From Actinobacteria bacterium UBA7422 (GTDB taxonomy: Bacteria > Actinomycetota > Actinomycetes > S36-B12): a DNA stretch of 15,728 nt. The position numbers and the translations under genes are program-made. This document shows positions 7,221-13,772 of this stretch, one piece after another; position 1 is the stretch's first letter; every line of letters starts with the position of its first letter. Location of the stretch: contig DKME01000109.1 in the NCBI GenBank assembly GCA_002469525.1, positions 4,916 to 20,643 on the forward strand, given 5' to 3'. The notes beneath the pieces were generated by a model. It saw only the letters and a list, made by a program, of their open reading frames with translations, was not told the origin of the DNA and ran no database searches.

Positions 7221-8422
7221 ACCACACCTGCATCACGTAATCGACCGATCTCCTCGGTACTTTTCCCAAGCGCGCGCAGAACCTCTTCGGTGTCATGGCC
7301 CTGGGATAGTCCGGTGTGTCTGATTTCTCCGGGCGTCTCGTTCAATCGGAATAGAACATTCTGCATTCGAACGGGGCCGAAGTCGGCATCGTCAATCGTT
7401 TTGATCGTGCCGAGTGCATTGAACTGCGGATCTTCCAAAACGTCTTTCGCGTTATAGATCGGTGCGACCGCGGCATCGGCTTCTTCGAAGGCGCGCAAAA
7501 CCTCGTCACGATCTCGCTCGGCGATCCAACTGCCCACTGCTGCATCTAGTTCATCGGCATGCTTGGCGCGTTCGGCACCGCTGGAAAACCACGGTTCATC
7601 GATGAATTCAGGGCGTCCCACTAAACGCATAACTCGTTCAGCAATGCTGTGCGCGCTCGTGGACACGGCAACCCACGAGCCATCGCGGGTTTTGTACGTG
7701 TTTCTAGGCGCGTTACTGCTCGAGCGATTTCCGGTTCGCTGCTGCAAGGTTCCTAGTTGGTCATAAGCAATTAGTTGGGGACCCAGGACCGTCAAAATCG
7801 GTTCAATGATAGCAAGGTCAACGACCTGACCCCGTCCGGTTTTTTCTCGCGCTTTCAATGCGACCATGATCGCGTAGGCGGTGGTAAGCGCCGCGATTCC
7901 ATCTGCCAAACCAAAGGGTGGCAGGGTGGGGGGGCCATCGGGTTCGCCGGTTATCGCTGCAAAACCACTCATAGCCTCAGCCAAGGTACCAAAGCCCGCT
8001 CTCCCCGAGTAGGGACCAAATTGTCCAAAGCCGGTAACGCGCGCAATAACGAGTCCTGGATTTATTTCGTGGAGGGTCTCGGGAGCAAGTCCCCACCTTT
8101 CCAAAGTCCCGGGGCGAAAGTTCTCAATGAGGACGTCAACGTCCTTGATAAGTTCCCGCAAAATCTCTTGACCTTCGGGTGATCCGAGGTAAAGGGTCAT
8201 GGCTTTCTTGTTTCGGCCAATCATTTTCCACCACAGTCCGATTCCGTCTTTGCTGGCGCCGTGCCAGCGCACCGGATCGGCTTTGGTGGGATGCTCGATT
8301 TTCAGGACCTCTGCTCCGTAATCTCCCAACATTGTTGCAGCCATCGGGCCTGCAAAAAGTGTTGCAGCGTCAAGGACCTTAACGCCCTCGAGAGCCTGCA
8401 TCGAGCTAGCTGAGTCCGACAT
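7217..8422 (-). CDS. CaiB/BaiF (family III) CoA-transferase
   Basis: A 401-residue family III CoA-transferase, cytoplasmic enzymes that move CoA between carboxylates through an aspartyl-CoA thioester. Visible motifs are GVKVLDAATLFAGPMAATMLGDYGA at 13-37 (short core LFAGP), VEHP-like VLKIEHP at 39-45, ENFRPGTLERWGL at 100-112, and GLADG at 171-175 with Asp174 as the expected catalytic residue. The C-terminal domain ends in a typical region with LRALGKSTEEI. The length is standard. ATG at 8422 follows AAAGGGG at a short distance and overlaps the end of the regulator gene by 17 bp. It probably activates the pathway's di- or hydroxy-acid, with the CitE-like lyase immediately downstream using the product. 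The CoA donor and acceptor are unknown. Confidence 0.95.
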   Translation of the reverse strand: MSDSASSMQALEGVKVLDAATLFAGPMAATMLGDYGAEVLKIEHPTKADPVRWHGASKDGIGLWWKMIGRNKKAMTLYLGSPEGQEILRELIKDVDVLIENFRPGTLERWGLAPETLHEINPGLVIARVTGFGQFGPYSGRAGFGTLAEAMSGFAAITGEPDGPPTLPPFGLADGIAALTTAYAIMVALKAREKTGRGQVVDLAIIEPILTVLGPQLIAYDQLGTLQQRTGNRSSSNAPRNTYKTRDGSWVAVSTSAHSIAERVMRLVGRPEFIDEPWFSSGAERAKHADELDAAVGSWIAERDRDEVLRAFEEADAAVAPIYNAKDVLEDPQFNALGTIKTIDDADFGPVRMQNVLFRLNETPGEIRHTGLSQGHDTEEVLRALGKSTEEIGRLRDAGVV

Positions 8423-9242
8423 TTTTCCCCTTTACTCGCGGTTGCCAGCCCATGCCCTCAGAGATTCTTTGGGCAGCGTCACAGACCAGCGGGATTAAGC
8501 GGACCACTGTCTTTTCATCGAATCGCTGCTGTGGACCACACACAGAAATTGCTCCAATAACTCGATCGGCGTGATCGAAAACGGGTGCGGCGACGGCACC
8601 GGCCCCCGGCTGACGTTCACCGCGAGAAACGGCGTAACCGCGTTCCTTAGCAACCTGTAATTCGCGCAATAAATCCTGCGGGTCAATAACCGTGTTAGGG
8701 GTCAATCGTTCTAATGCTCCCTGAACAACGGTGTCAACGTCCGGTTCATCTAAATACGACAAAATCACTTTGCTCGACGACCCTGCGTGCAGTGGGAACC
8801 TTCGGCCAATCTCCACTAGCATCTTGATTTCCTGTGGACTGGGAAACTGCACGATGTACGCGCGATCTAAGCCCATGCGTTGGGACAGTGTCGTTGTCTC
8901 CTCGGTCTGATCGCGCAAATCGCGCAAAATTGGCTCTGCCACCACCCGCAGGTCACAGTCACGAAGCGCCCGCGCACCAAGGGCAGCAGCTCCCGGGCCG
9001 AGGCGATAGGAGCGGGTGGCGGGATCTTGCACGAGCAACTGGCGAGAAAGCATGCTTTGCAAAACACGGTGAATGACCGCCTTTGATTGATCGAGTGCCC
9101 GCGCGATTTGGGTTACTCCTAGGTCGTCGTCTTCACCGAGGAAAAGAAGTAGAACGTCCGCAACTCGGTTCGCGCCTTCAGCCCCACTCGATCGCACGCC
9201 GCTTGCAGTGTTTTTCACATTGGTACTCGTGACGATCGCCAT
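8406..9242 (-). CDS. IclR-family transcriptional regulator
   Basis: A 278-residue IclR-family regulator. The N-terminal winged helix-turn-helix covers residues about 22-82, with RVADVLLLF, the LGVTQIARAL then SKAVIHRVLQSM recognition region, and a wing ending in SYRLGPG. The C-terminal effector domain follows, with VAEPILRDLRDQTEETTTLS, FPLHAGSSSKVILSY near 150-165, and ERGYAVSRGERQPGAGAVAAPVFD. Such domains bind small aromatic or aliphatic acids in known members. ATG at 9242 is preceded by GAAAGGA. It is the first gene of the nine-gene operon and overlaps the CoA-transferase gene by 17 bp. It most likely controls this operon and the divergent importer from the 354-bp intergenic region, and its own expression with them. 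Whether it activates or represses cannot be told from sequence. Confidence 0.94.
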   Translation of the reverse strand: MAIVTSTNVKNTASGVRSSGAEGANRVADVLLLFLGEDDDLGVTQIARALDQSKAVIHRVLQSMLSRQLLVQDPATRSYRLGPGAAALGARALRDCDLRVVAEPILRDLRDQTEETTTLSQRMGLDRAYIVQFPSPQEIKMLVEIGRRFPLHAGSSSKVILSYLDEPDVDTVVQGALERLTPNTVIDPQDLLRELQVAKERGYAVSRGERQPGAGAVAAPVFDHADRVIGAISVCGPQQRFDEKTVVRLIPLVCDAAQRISEGMGWQPRVKGKNVGLS

Positions 9243-9347
9243 TGCTTTCCTTTCTCGCTAGGAACGAACCGTTGGTGTGAAATTTTCGCAGCAGGCTCAA
9301 CCCCACCTACGTCTAGGCGAAAGGAGCCCTTTGACTTATTGTTTCGC

Positions 9348-9356
9348 TGAGCGGAA
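9348..9356 (+). promoter_or_regulatory. Repeat copy 1 of TGAGCGGAA (candidate regulator half-site)
   Basis: TGAGCGGAA here is identical to 9499-9507, 151 bp away. This copy is nearer the regulator gene and lacks the GTTCC mirror arm, continuing as TGTTTT. It may be a weaker or half operator for the divergent operons. The regulator's binding preference is not known, so this is inference from repetition and position. Confidence 0.4.
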
Positions 9357-9445
9357 TGTTTTAAGCATGTCAGATTTTGGCGATACTTGCAATGCTTCCG
9401 CAACAAATCGTTGATAACAATCGTGTTTCATCGTTCATTATTCCA

Positions 9446-9474
9446 TTGACAGGTTTGTATCACTGTGCCAAACT
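9446..9474 (+). promoter_or_regulatory. Candidate promoter A for the importer operon
   Basis: A perfect TTGACA -35 hexamer at 9446-9451 is followed after 17 bp by CAAACT at 9469-9474, a poor -10 (three matches to TATAAT). If used, transcription would begin near 9481, leaving a leader of about 115 bases with the GGAAC-A-GTTCC palindrome downstream of the start, where a bound protein would block elongation. Confidence 0.4.
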
Positions 9475-9503
9475 CCCTTTCATGGCGGTATGTACCGTTG
9501 AGC

Positions 9504-9514
9504 GGAACAGTTCC
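9504..9514. promoter_or_regulatory. Palindrome GGAAC-A-GTTCC, probable IclR-type operator
   Basis: A perfect five-base inverted repeat around a single A, inside a longer TTGAGCGGAACAGTTCCAC. It overlaps the second copy of TGAGCGGAA (9499-9507). It lies about 83 bp before the binding-protein start and between two possible promoters. Because an IclR-family gene heads the divergent operon, this is the natural candidate operator. Assignment of the protein to the site is inference. Confidence 0.5.
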
Positions 9515-9541
9515 ACAGTGTTTCATGGAGCGAGTTTCCTT

Positions 9542-9547
9542 TATACA
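9542..9547 (+). promoter_or_regulatory. Candidate promoter B -10 element
   Basis: TATACA at 9542-9547 matches four of six TATAAT positions but has no good -35 at 16-19 bp. The palindrome at 9504-9514 would then sit about 45 bp before the start site, a position suited to an activator. Either this or the TTGACA-based promoter could serve the importer operon. Confidence 0.25.
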
Positions 9548-9596
9548 GGTCGTTGATTGCGGCAGATAGCTGCATGATGAAAGGGGTAAGGAAAAA

Positions 9597-10865
9597 ATGA
9601 GGACTCCAAAAATTGCGGTAGGACTAGCCAGTCTTGCCCTAGTCCTTGCAGCGTGCTCCTCGGAGAGTGATGCTGACAGTGACGCAAGTGCAGAAACAGC
9701 AACTGCTTCTGCAGAAGAGACGACTACCGAGGAAGCAGCATCGGTCGACGTCATCAAAATAGGCTCGATTCACCCGCTCACAGGTGGATTGGCAGCTGAC
9801 GGGCTCCAAATGGACGCAGGTGCGCAGCTAGCCGCTGCCGACATAAACGCCGCGGGAGGGATTTCCTGTCTCGACGGCGCTCAGATTGAAATACTTAGTG
9901 CTGACAGCACCGGAACACCCGAGGTTGGCCAGTCTGAAGCTGAGCGGTTGATCCAGGAAGGTGTCATCGCGCTCGTGGGTCCTTATCAATCAGCGGTCGC
10001 TTCCAATATTGCTACGGTTGCCGAGCGCAATGGAATTCCCTTCGTCATTGACGTTGCCGTAGCTGATGAAATCCTGACTCAGGGTTACACCAACACATTC
10101 CGCATTCAACCTAATGCTTCGGCTATGGGATCTCAGGGAGCTAAATTCCTGAAGGAACTCACCGATGCCGAGGGCATTGAAGTCTCCAAGATCGCCATGT
10201 TGCACGAGCAGTCAGCATTTGGAACGAGCGTCTACGAAGCATTCAAGACTGCAGCCGAAGCCAATGGCTGGACCGTTGATCCGGTCATCTCTTACGATGC
10301 TTTCGGAGTCACCGATCTCACCACCGATATGACCAAGGTGAAGGATGCTGCTCCTGATGTCATCGTGGTCACCGGTTACTACGGTGACGGTGTGCTGGCT
10401 ACCGAGGCAATTAGTGCGGTTGATCCCGGCGCCAAGCTCATTTACGGTATCGCGCAGGGTGCTTTTGACAACCCCAGCTTCCCAGCCGATGTCGCCGGAG
10501 CAGGTGAAGGTTTCTTCAATGTGAACTATCACCTTGACGTGACCAACCCCGTCACCGTCGACCTTGCGAACCGTTTCGCAGAGTCTTACGGCGAGGAAAT
10601 GAAGACGTCGGCTACTCACTCCTATGAAGCCGTGCGTGTGATCGCAAATGCACTGGAAACTTCCTGCTCTGAAGATCCCGCCGCGTTGCGTGACGCTATT
10701 GCCGACACGAATCTCGATTCCATCTTGGCAACAGTTGGTCCCATTCAATTCGATGAGACCGGTGAGAACATCAACGGAAGCCCAATCGTCATGCAGGTCC
10801 AAGACGACGCCATCGTGCAGGTCTTACCAGAGAACGTGGCTGAAAACGCACCACGTTTCAATTAG
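9597..10865 (+). CDS. Branched-chain amino acid-type ABC importer, substrate-binding lipoprotein
   Basis: A 422-residue periplasmic-binding-like protein of the Leu/Ile/Val-type family (type I fold), anchored outside the membrane. The N-terminus is a lipoprotein signal: Arg2, Lys5, a hydrophobic run, and lipobox LAAC with Cys20 as the lipidated residue. An acidic Ala/Ser/Glu/Thr linker covers residues 21-52, followed by the mature domain starting KIGSIHPLTGGLAADG. ALVGPYQSAVASNIA and IPFVIDVAVADEIL are typical ligand-lobe segments. ATG at 9597 follows TAAGGA. A strong hairpin follows the gene, then the permeases. Family members bind amino acids, amides, urea or aromatic and aliphatic acids, so the ligand here is probably the starting compound of the divergent catabolic operon (inference). 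Confidence 0.95.
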   Translation: MRTPKIAVGLASLALVLAACSSESDADSDASAETATASAEETTTEEAASVDVIKIGSIHPLTGGLAADGLQMDAGAQLAAADINAAGGISCLDGAQIEILSADSTGTPEVGQSEAERLIQEGVIALVGPYQSAVASNIATVAERNGIPFVIDVAVADEILTQGYTNTFRIQPNASAMGSQGAKFLKELTDAEGIEVSKIAMLHEQSAFGTSVYEAFKTAAEANGWTVDPVISYDAFGVTDLTTDMTKVKDAAPDVIVVTGYYGDGVLATEAISAVDPGAKLIYGIAQGAFDNPSFPADVAGAGEGFFNVNYHLDVTNPVTVDLANRFAESYGEEMKTSATHSYEAVRVIANALETSCSEDPAALRDAIADTNLDSILATVGPIQFDETGENINGSPIVMQVQDDAIVQVLPENVAENAPRFN

Positions 10866-10893
10866 CACGTTGTTCGATAACTTCAATGTTGCG

Positions 10894-10931
10894 TGATGGG
10901 GGGTCAGCACACTCGTGCTGACCCCCCATCA
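10894..10931 (+). terminator. 17-bp perfect hairpin between binding-protein and permease genes
   Basis: The left arm TGATGGGGGGTCAGCAC (10894-10910), loop ACTC and right arm 10915-10931 pair perfectly over 17 bp. It starts 29 bases after the binding-protein stop. No T-run follows (AAGCACC), so it is not a standard intrinsic terminator. It is more likely a partial terminator or a 3' barrier protecting the binding-protein message, giving more binding protein than permease. That arrangement is well known in ABC import operons. It ends 43 bases before the permease start. Confidence 0.8.
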
Positions 10932-10974
10932 AAGCACCTTCGATTGATTCGAATGAAAGGCAGGGACGGCAAAA

Positions 10975-11991
10975 ATGTCAGACACTGACACGAAAGCCTT
11001 AAACGACACCTCGCTCGCGCCACCTATGAGGACCCGTCGGCAGCTTCCACCAAATGCCAAACCGGTGCTCGTCACCCTCGCTATTGCGCTCGGCGTTTTC
11101 TTCATCGCGTATCTCCGAACCGATGGCAGCAGTCTTGTACTCACGCAGGCCCTCGTATCTGGACTGCTTGCCGGCGGGGTGTACGGACTTGTAGCCCTCG
11201 GGTTGACCTTGATCTTCGGCGTGCTTCACGTGATCAACTTTGCCCAGGGCGCCCTCGTCACCCTAGGCATGTATGTCACCTACGTGGTGTCGAGCAACCT
11301 CGGGTGGAATCCTTACCTCACGCTAGTCATTAGTGTTCCAGTTCTTTTCTTGTTCGGCGCTTTGATTCAAAAAGTGATCATCAACCGGAGTATGGGCGAG
11401 CAACACGCCAACACACTCTTGCTGACCTTGGCCCTCGGTCTGTTGATCGAAAACGGTCTGCTTTTAGCCTTCAGCGGTAACCCCCAATCTGTTCGTACGG
11501 GGTCGGAGACCGTTTACAACATTTTTGGCGCAGTGGCTACGCAATCTCGATTGATTGCCTTTTTCGGCGCTATGCTCCTCGCAATTCTGTTGTTCATCAT
11601 GCTGCAACGAACCCCCACCGGAACAGCAATTAGGGCCGTGGCCTCCAATCCCACCGGTGCACGATTAGTTGGGATCAACACGAGCAGGATCTACGTCATC
11701 ACATTTGCCATTGGAGCGGCCTGCGCCGGTGCCGCGGGCACTTTGGTAGCACCCATCGTCTCGATTACGCCTGTCGCTGGTGAGGTTTTCAACATCACCG
11801 CGTTTGTGATCGTTGTTTTAGGTGGTCTAGGAAAGGTGCTCGGAGCTTTGTTTGGTGGTCTAATCGTTGGTCTTGCTGAACAATTCGGCGGAATCCTTTT
11901 CCCTGATCAGAGCAATCTTCTAGGAGTCTTCATAGTTTTCGTCCTAATCCTGTTCTTGCGCCCGCAAGGCCTGTTCTCCAATAATTCCTGA
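10975..11991 (+). CDS. livH: Branched-chain amino acid-type ABC importer, permease 1 (LivH)
   Basis: A 338-residue polytopic inner-membrane protein of the LivH family. A polar N-terminal extension of about 28 residues precedes the first helix (PVLVTLAIALGVFFIAYL). The LivH signature GVYGLVALGLTLIFGVLHVINFAQG follows at about 64-88, then several more helices. GTAIRAVASNPTGARLVGI near 217-235 is the cytoplasmic coupling loop that contacts the ATPases. The C-terminus VFVLILFLRPQGLF is typical. ATG at 10975 follows AAAGGCAGGGA. It is separated from the binding-protein gene by the hairpin and lies 9 bp before the next permease. The symbol reflects family only, since the substrate need not be a branched-chain amino acid. 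Confidence 0.95.
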   Translation: MSDTDTKALNDTSLAPPMRTRRQLPPNAKPVLVTLAIALGVFFIAYLRTDGSSLVLTQALVSGLLAGGVYGLVALGLTLIFGVLHVINFAQGALVTLGMYVTYVVSSNLGWNPYLTLVISVPVLFLFGALIQKVIINRSMGEQHANTLLLTLALGLLIENGLLLAFSGNPQSVRTGSETVYNIFGAVATQSRLIAFFGAMLLAILLFIMLQRTPTGTAIRAVASNPTGARLVGINTSRIYVITFAIGAACAGAAGTLVAPIVSITPVAGEVFNITAFVIVVLGGLGKVLGALFGGLIVGLAEQFGGILFPDQSNLLGVFIVFVLILFLRPQGLFSNNS

Positions 11992-11994
11992 GGA
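11991..11994 (+). promoter_or_regulatory. Ribosome-binding site deciding the LivM start
   Basis: AGGA at 11991-11994 overlaps the last base of the LivH stop codon and lies six bases before ATG 12001. This favours 12001 over the in-frame TTG at 11995, which would be too close to any pairing sequence. The arrangement points to coupled translation of the two permeases. Confidence 0.6.
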
Positions 11995-12000
11995 TTGATC

Positions 12001-13038
12001 ATGTCCGAGACCTTGATTCAGACTGTTCCTTCGCCGCTTCACAAGAAGAAATTCTTCGACGGCAACATGGTTGCCTTGGTAATTATTGTCGCCGCTGTTG
12101 TGCCGCTCCCGCTCCTATTGGAATCAGGGCAAGAGTCGGTAGCCATTCGAATCCTGATTTTTGCCATGCTCGGACTTTCGTGGAATATCATGAGCGGTTT
12201 CGGAGGAATGTTTTCCTTCGGCCACGCAGCCTATTTTGGTCTCGGCGCTTATAGTTCCTCGATCCTGCTGGTGAATTTCGGCATCAGCCCGTGGATTGGA
12301 ATGGTTGTCGGAATGGCAGTCGCGGCGATCTATGGAGTGATCGTGGGATGGCTGTGCTTTCGGTACAAACTCAAAGGAACATATTTTGCGCTCGCCACAT
12401 TTGCGTTTGCAGAAATGCTGAGAATCATTGTGCAAAGTTCGCAAGCCGTGAATGCCGCTGTTGGCTACAACGTCCCACTGATCAAGGGCTCGAGTTGGTG
12501 GCTCATGCAATTTCCTGCCGGAAGCCCCAACTACTTCTGGCTTGGTTTGATTTTGCTCACCGGTTGCCTCCTTGCCACCATCATGTTTGCTCGGTCCAAA
12601 ACAGGCCAATTTGCCGTGGCAATTCGTGAAGATGAAGAGGCAGCTTCTTCCATAGGAATACCCGTGCTGCGATACAAACTTAAAGTTATTGCGATAAGCG
12701 CCTCGATTGGTGCAGTTGCTGGTGTTTTCTACACCCAGTTTTATTTGTTCATTGACCCAGAACTTGCTTTCGGTGCTTACCGTTCCATCGAAGCAATTTT
12801 GATTCCGGTTGTCGGTGGCGTCGGTACCATTTGGGGTCCGCTCGTTGGGTCTGTTTTGCTGGCACCACTCAATGACATCACCGCGGCGATCCTGCGTAAC
12901 CCGCCACCGTTCCTAGACTTCTTGCAAGGACAGTCCGGCCTTGATGTCATGTTGTACGCAGTATTGATCATCCTCGTGATCCTCTTCCTTCCTAAAGGGA
13001 TCTTTGGCTCCATCAAGGACAAGGTGACACGCAAATGA
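12001..13038 (+). CDS. livM: Branched-chain amino acid-type ABC importer, permease 2 (LivM)
   Basis: A 345-residue polytopic membrane protein of the LivM family. After a short cytoplasmic N-terminus (MSETLIQTV then KKKFFDG) come hydrophobic segments. The family hallmark LSWNIMSGFGGMFSFGHAAYFGLGAYSS lies at about 57-85 (core GMFSFGHAAYFG). The coupling region AIREDEEAASSIGIPVLRYKL is near 205-225. VGGVGTIWGPLVGSVLL at about 272-288 and a final PKGIFG are also typical. I use ATG 12001 instead of TTG 11995. Its TGA overlaps the ATG of the first ATPase gene (ATGA, 13035-13038). It forms the membrane channel with LivH. Confidence 0.95.
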   Translation: MSETLIQTVPSPLHKKKFFDGNMVALVIIVAAVVPLPLLLESGQESVAIRILIFAMLGLSWNIMSGFGGMFSFGHAAYFGLGAYSSSILLVNFGISPWIGMVVGMAVAAIYGVIVGWLCFRYKLKGTYFALATFAFAEMLRIIVQSSQAVNAAVGYNVPLIKGSSWWLMQFPAGSPNYFWLGLILLTGCLLATIMFARSKTGQFAVAIREDEEAASSIGIPVLRYKLKVIAISASIGAVAGVFYTQFYLFIDPELAFGAYRSIEAILIPVVGGVGTIWGPLVGSVLLAPLNDITAAILRNPPPFLDFLQGQSGLDVMLYAVLIILVILFLPKGIFGSIKDKVTRK

Positions 13039-13772
13039 GCCCTATCGTTTCGGTGGAACATCTCGGGAAATCCTTTGGAGGCCTGCGGGCCGTTCATAAT
13101 GTTTCCTTTAACGTCGAACCCGGGGAAGTCCTCGGGATTATCGGGCCAAACGGCGCGGGAAAAACGACACTCTTCAACTGCATGGCCGGCATGTTTCCGC
13201 CGAGCACCGGCACCGTGCACTACCAATCCGAAAATGTCACCTCATGGTCAGACGCCAAATTGGCCCGTGCCGGCATGGTTCGCACCTTTCAACTTATGCG
13301 ACCTTTTGGTTCGATGACAGTGTTGGAAAATGTAGCCGTAGCAGCAGCCGCTCGAGGTGCGAAAGAGCGCGATGCCATGGCGCAGGCGTGGGAGATTCTG
13401 CAACGGGTAGGCCTTGATCACTACGCCACCAGAACCTCTAAAGATCTTCCAACCGCTGGGCTGAAAAGGCTCGAACTGGCCCGAGCAATGGCTTTGCACC
13501 CGAAAGTGCTCTTGCTTGATGAGGTTCTTGCTGGCCTCGTACCCACCGAAAGGCAACCGGTCATTGATCTTCTTCTGTCAATCCGCGATAACGGTGTCAC
13601 TCTTCTTTTCGTGGAACACGTGATGCAAGCTGTTATGGCACTGTCTGATCGCGTTCTCGTGCTCAACCACGGCGAAACCCTCGCCTACGGCACTCCCTCT
13701 GAAGTTGTTGCGAATCCAGAAGTTATCGAGGCCTACCTCGGAGATGAGGTTACAAATGTTGACTCTAAGTGA
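13035..13772 (+). CDS. livG: Branched-chain amino acid-type ABC importer, ATPase 1 (LivG)
   Basis: A 245-residue cytoplasmic ABC ATPase. Walker A is GPNGAGKTT at 37-45, the Q-loop is RTFQL with Gln86, Walker B is VLLLDE at 158-163, and the H-loop is VEH at 193-195. In place of LSGGQ the signature region reads LPTAGLKRLELARAMA (138-153), a variant I associate with some LivG-like subunits. Walker B is followed by VLAGL, where LivG usually has PAAGL. The conserved C-terminal tail ends in IEAYLGDE. ATG at 13035 overlaps the LivM stop by 4 bp, and the 3' end overlaps the LivF start by 17 bp. It powers import together with LivF. Confidence 0.95.
   Translation: MSPIVSVEHLGKSFGGLRAVHNVSFNVEPGEVLGIIGPNGAGKTTLFNCMAGMFPPSTGTVHYQSENVTSWSDAKLARAGMVRTFQLMRPFGSMTVLENVAVAAAARGAKERDAMAQAWEILQRVGLDHYATRTSKDLPTAGLKRLELARAMALHPKVLLLDEVLAGLVPTERQPVIDLLLSIRDNGVTLLFVEHVMQAVMALSDRVLVLNHGETLAYGTPSEVVANPEVIEAYLGDEVTNVDSK

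Larger units (their letters stand above)
9243..9596. promoter_or_regulatory. Divergent intergenic control region
   Basis: This 354-bp stretch separates the regulator-led catabolic operon from the importer operon and is the only long non-coding region in the window. It holds repeated GGAA-containing half-sites: GGAAC at 9261-9265, GCGGAA at 9351-9356, its inverse TTCCGC at 9396-9401, and a full palindrome at 9504-9514. There are promoter-like hexamers on the plus strand. No convincing promoter is visible for the minus-strand operon. I see no riboswitch or small-RNA structure. Confidence 0.75.

Noticed and set aside
9406..9434. Three loosely spaced ATCGT repeats in the intergenic region
   Set aside because: Short, unevenly spaced (13 and 10 bases) and not conserved in flanking bases. 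Likely chance in an AT-richer segment.
9562..9573. Small inverted repeat GCAG-ATAG-CTGC just before the binding-protein gene
   Set aside because: Four-base arms are expected by chance at this length. No repeat of it elsewhere.
10212..10802. Long open frame on the minus strand (196 codons)
   Set aside because: It is antisense to the binding-protein gene, has no recognisable family, and is explained by codon bias of the real gene.
11995..12000. TTG start for LivM two codons upstream
   Set aside because: ATG at 12001 has AGGA at the correct distance. The TTG directly abuts that AGGA.
12124..12609. Long open frame on the minus strand (161 codons)
   Set aside because: It lies wholly within LivM, is rich in charged low-meaning sequence, and has no promoter or ribosome site of its own.
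13705..13755. Longer LivF start at 13705
   Set aside because: It would add 17 residues overlapping LivG. LivF proteins begin at the MLTLSDIQAGYG type segment, and an AGG-containing ribosome site precedes 13756.
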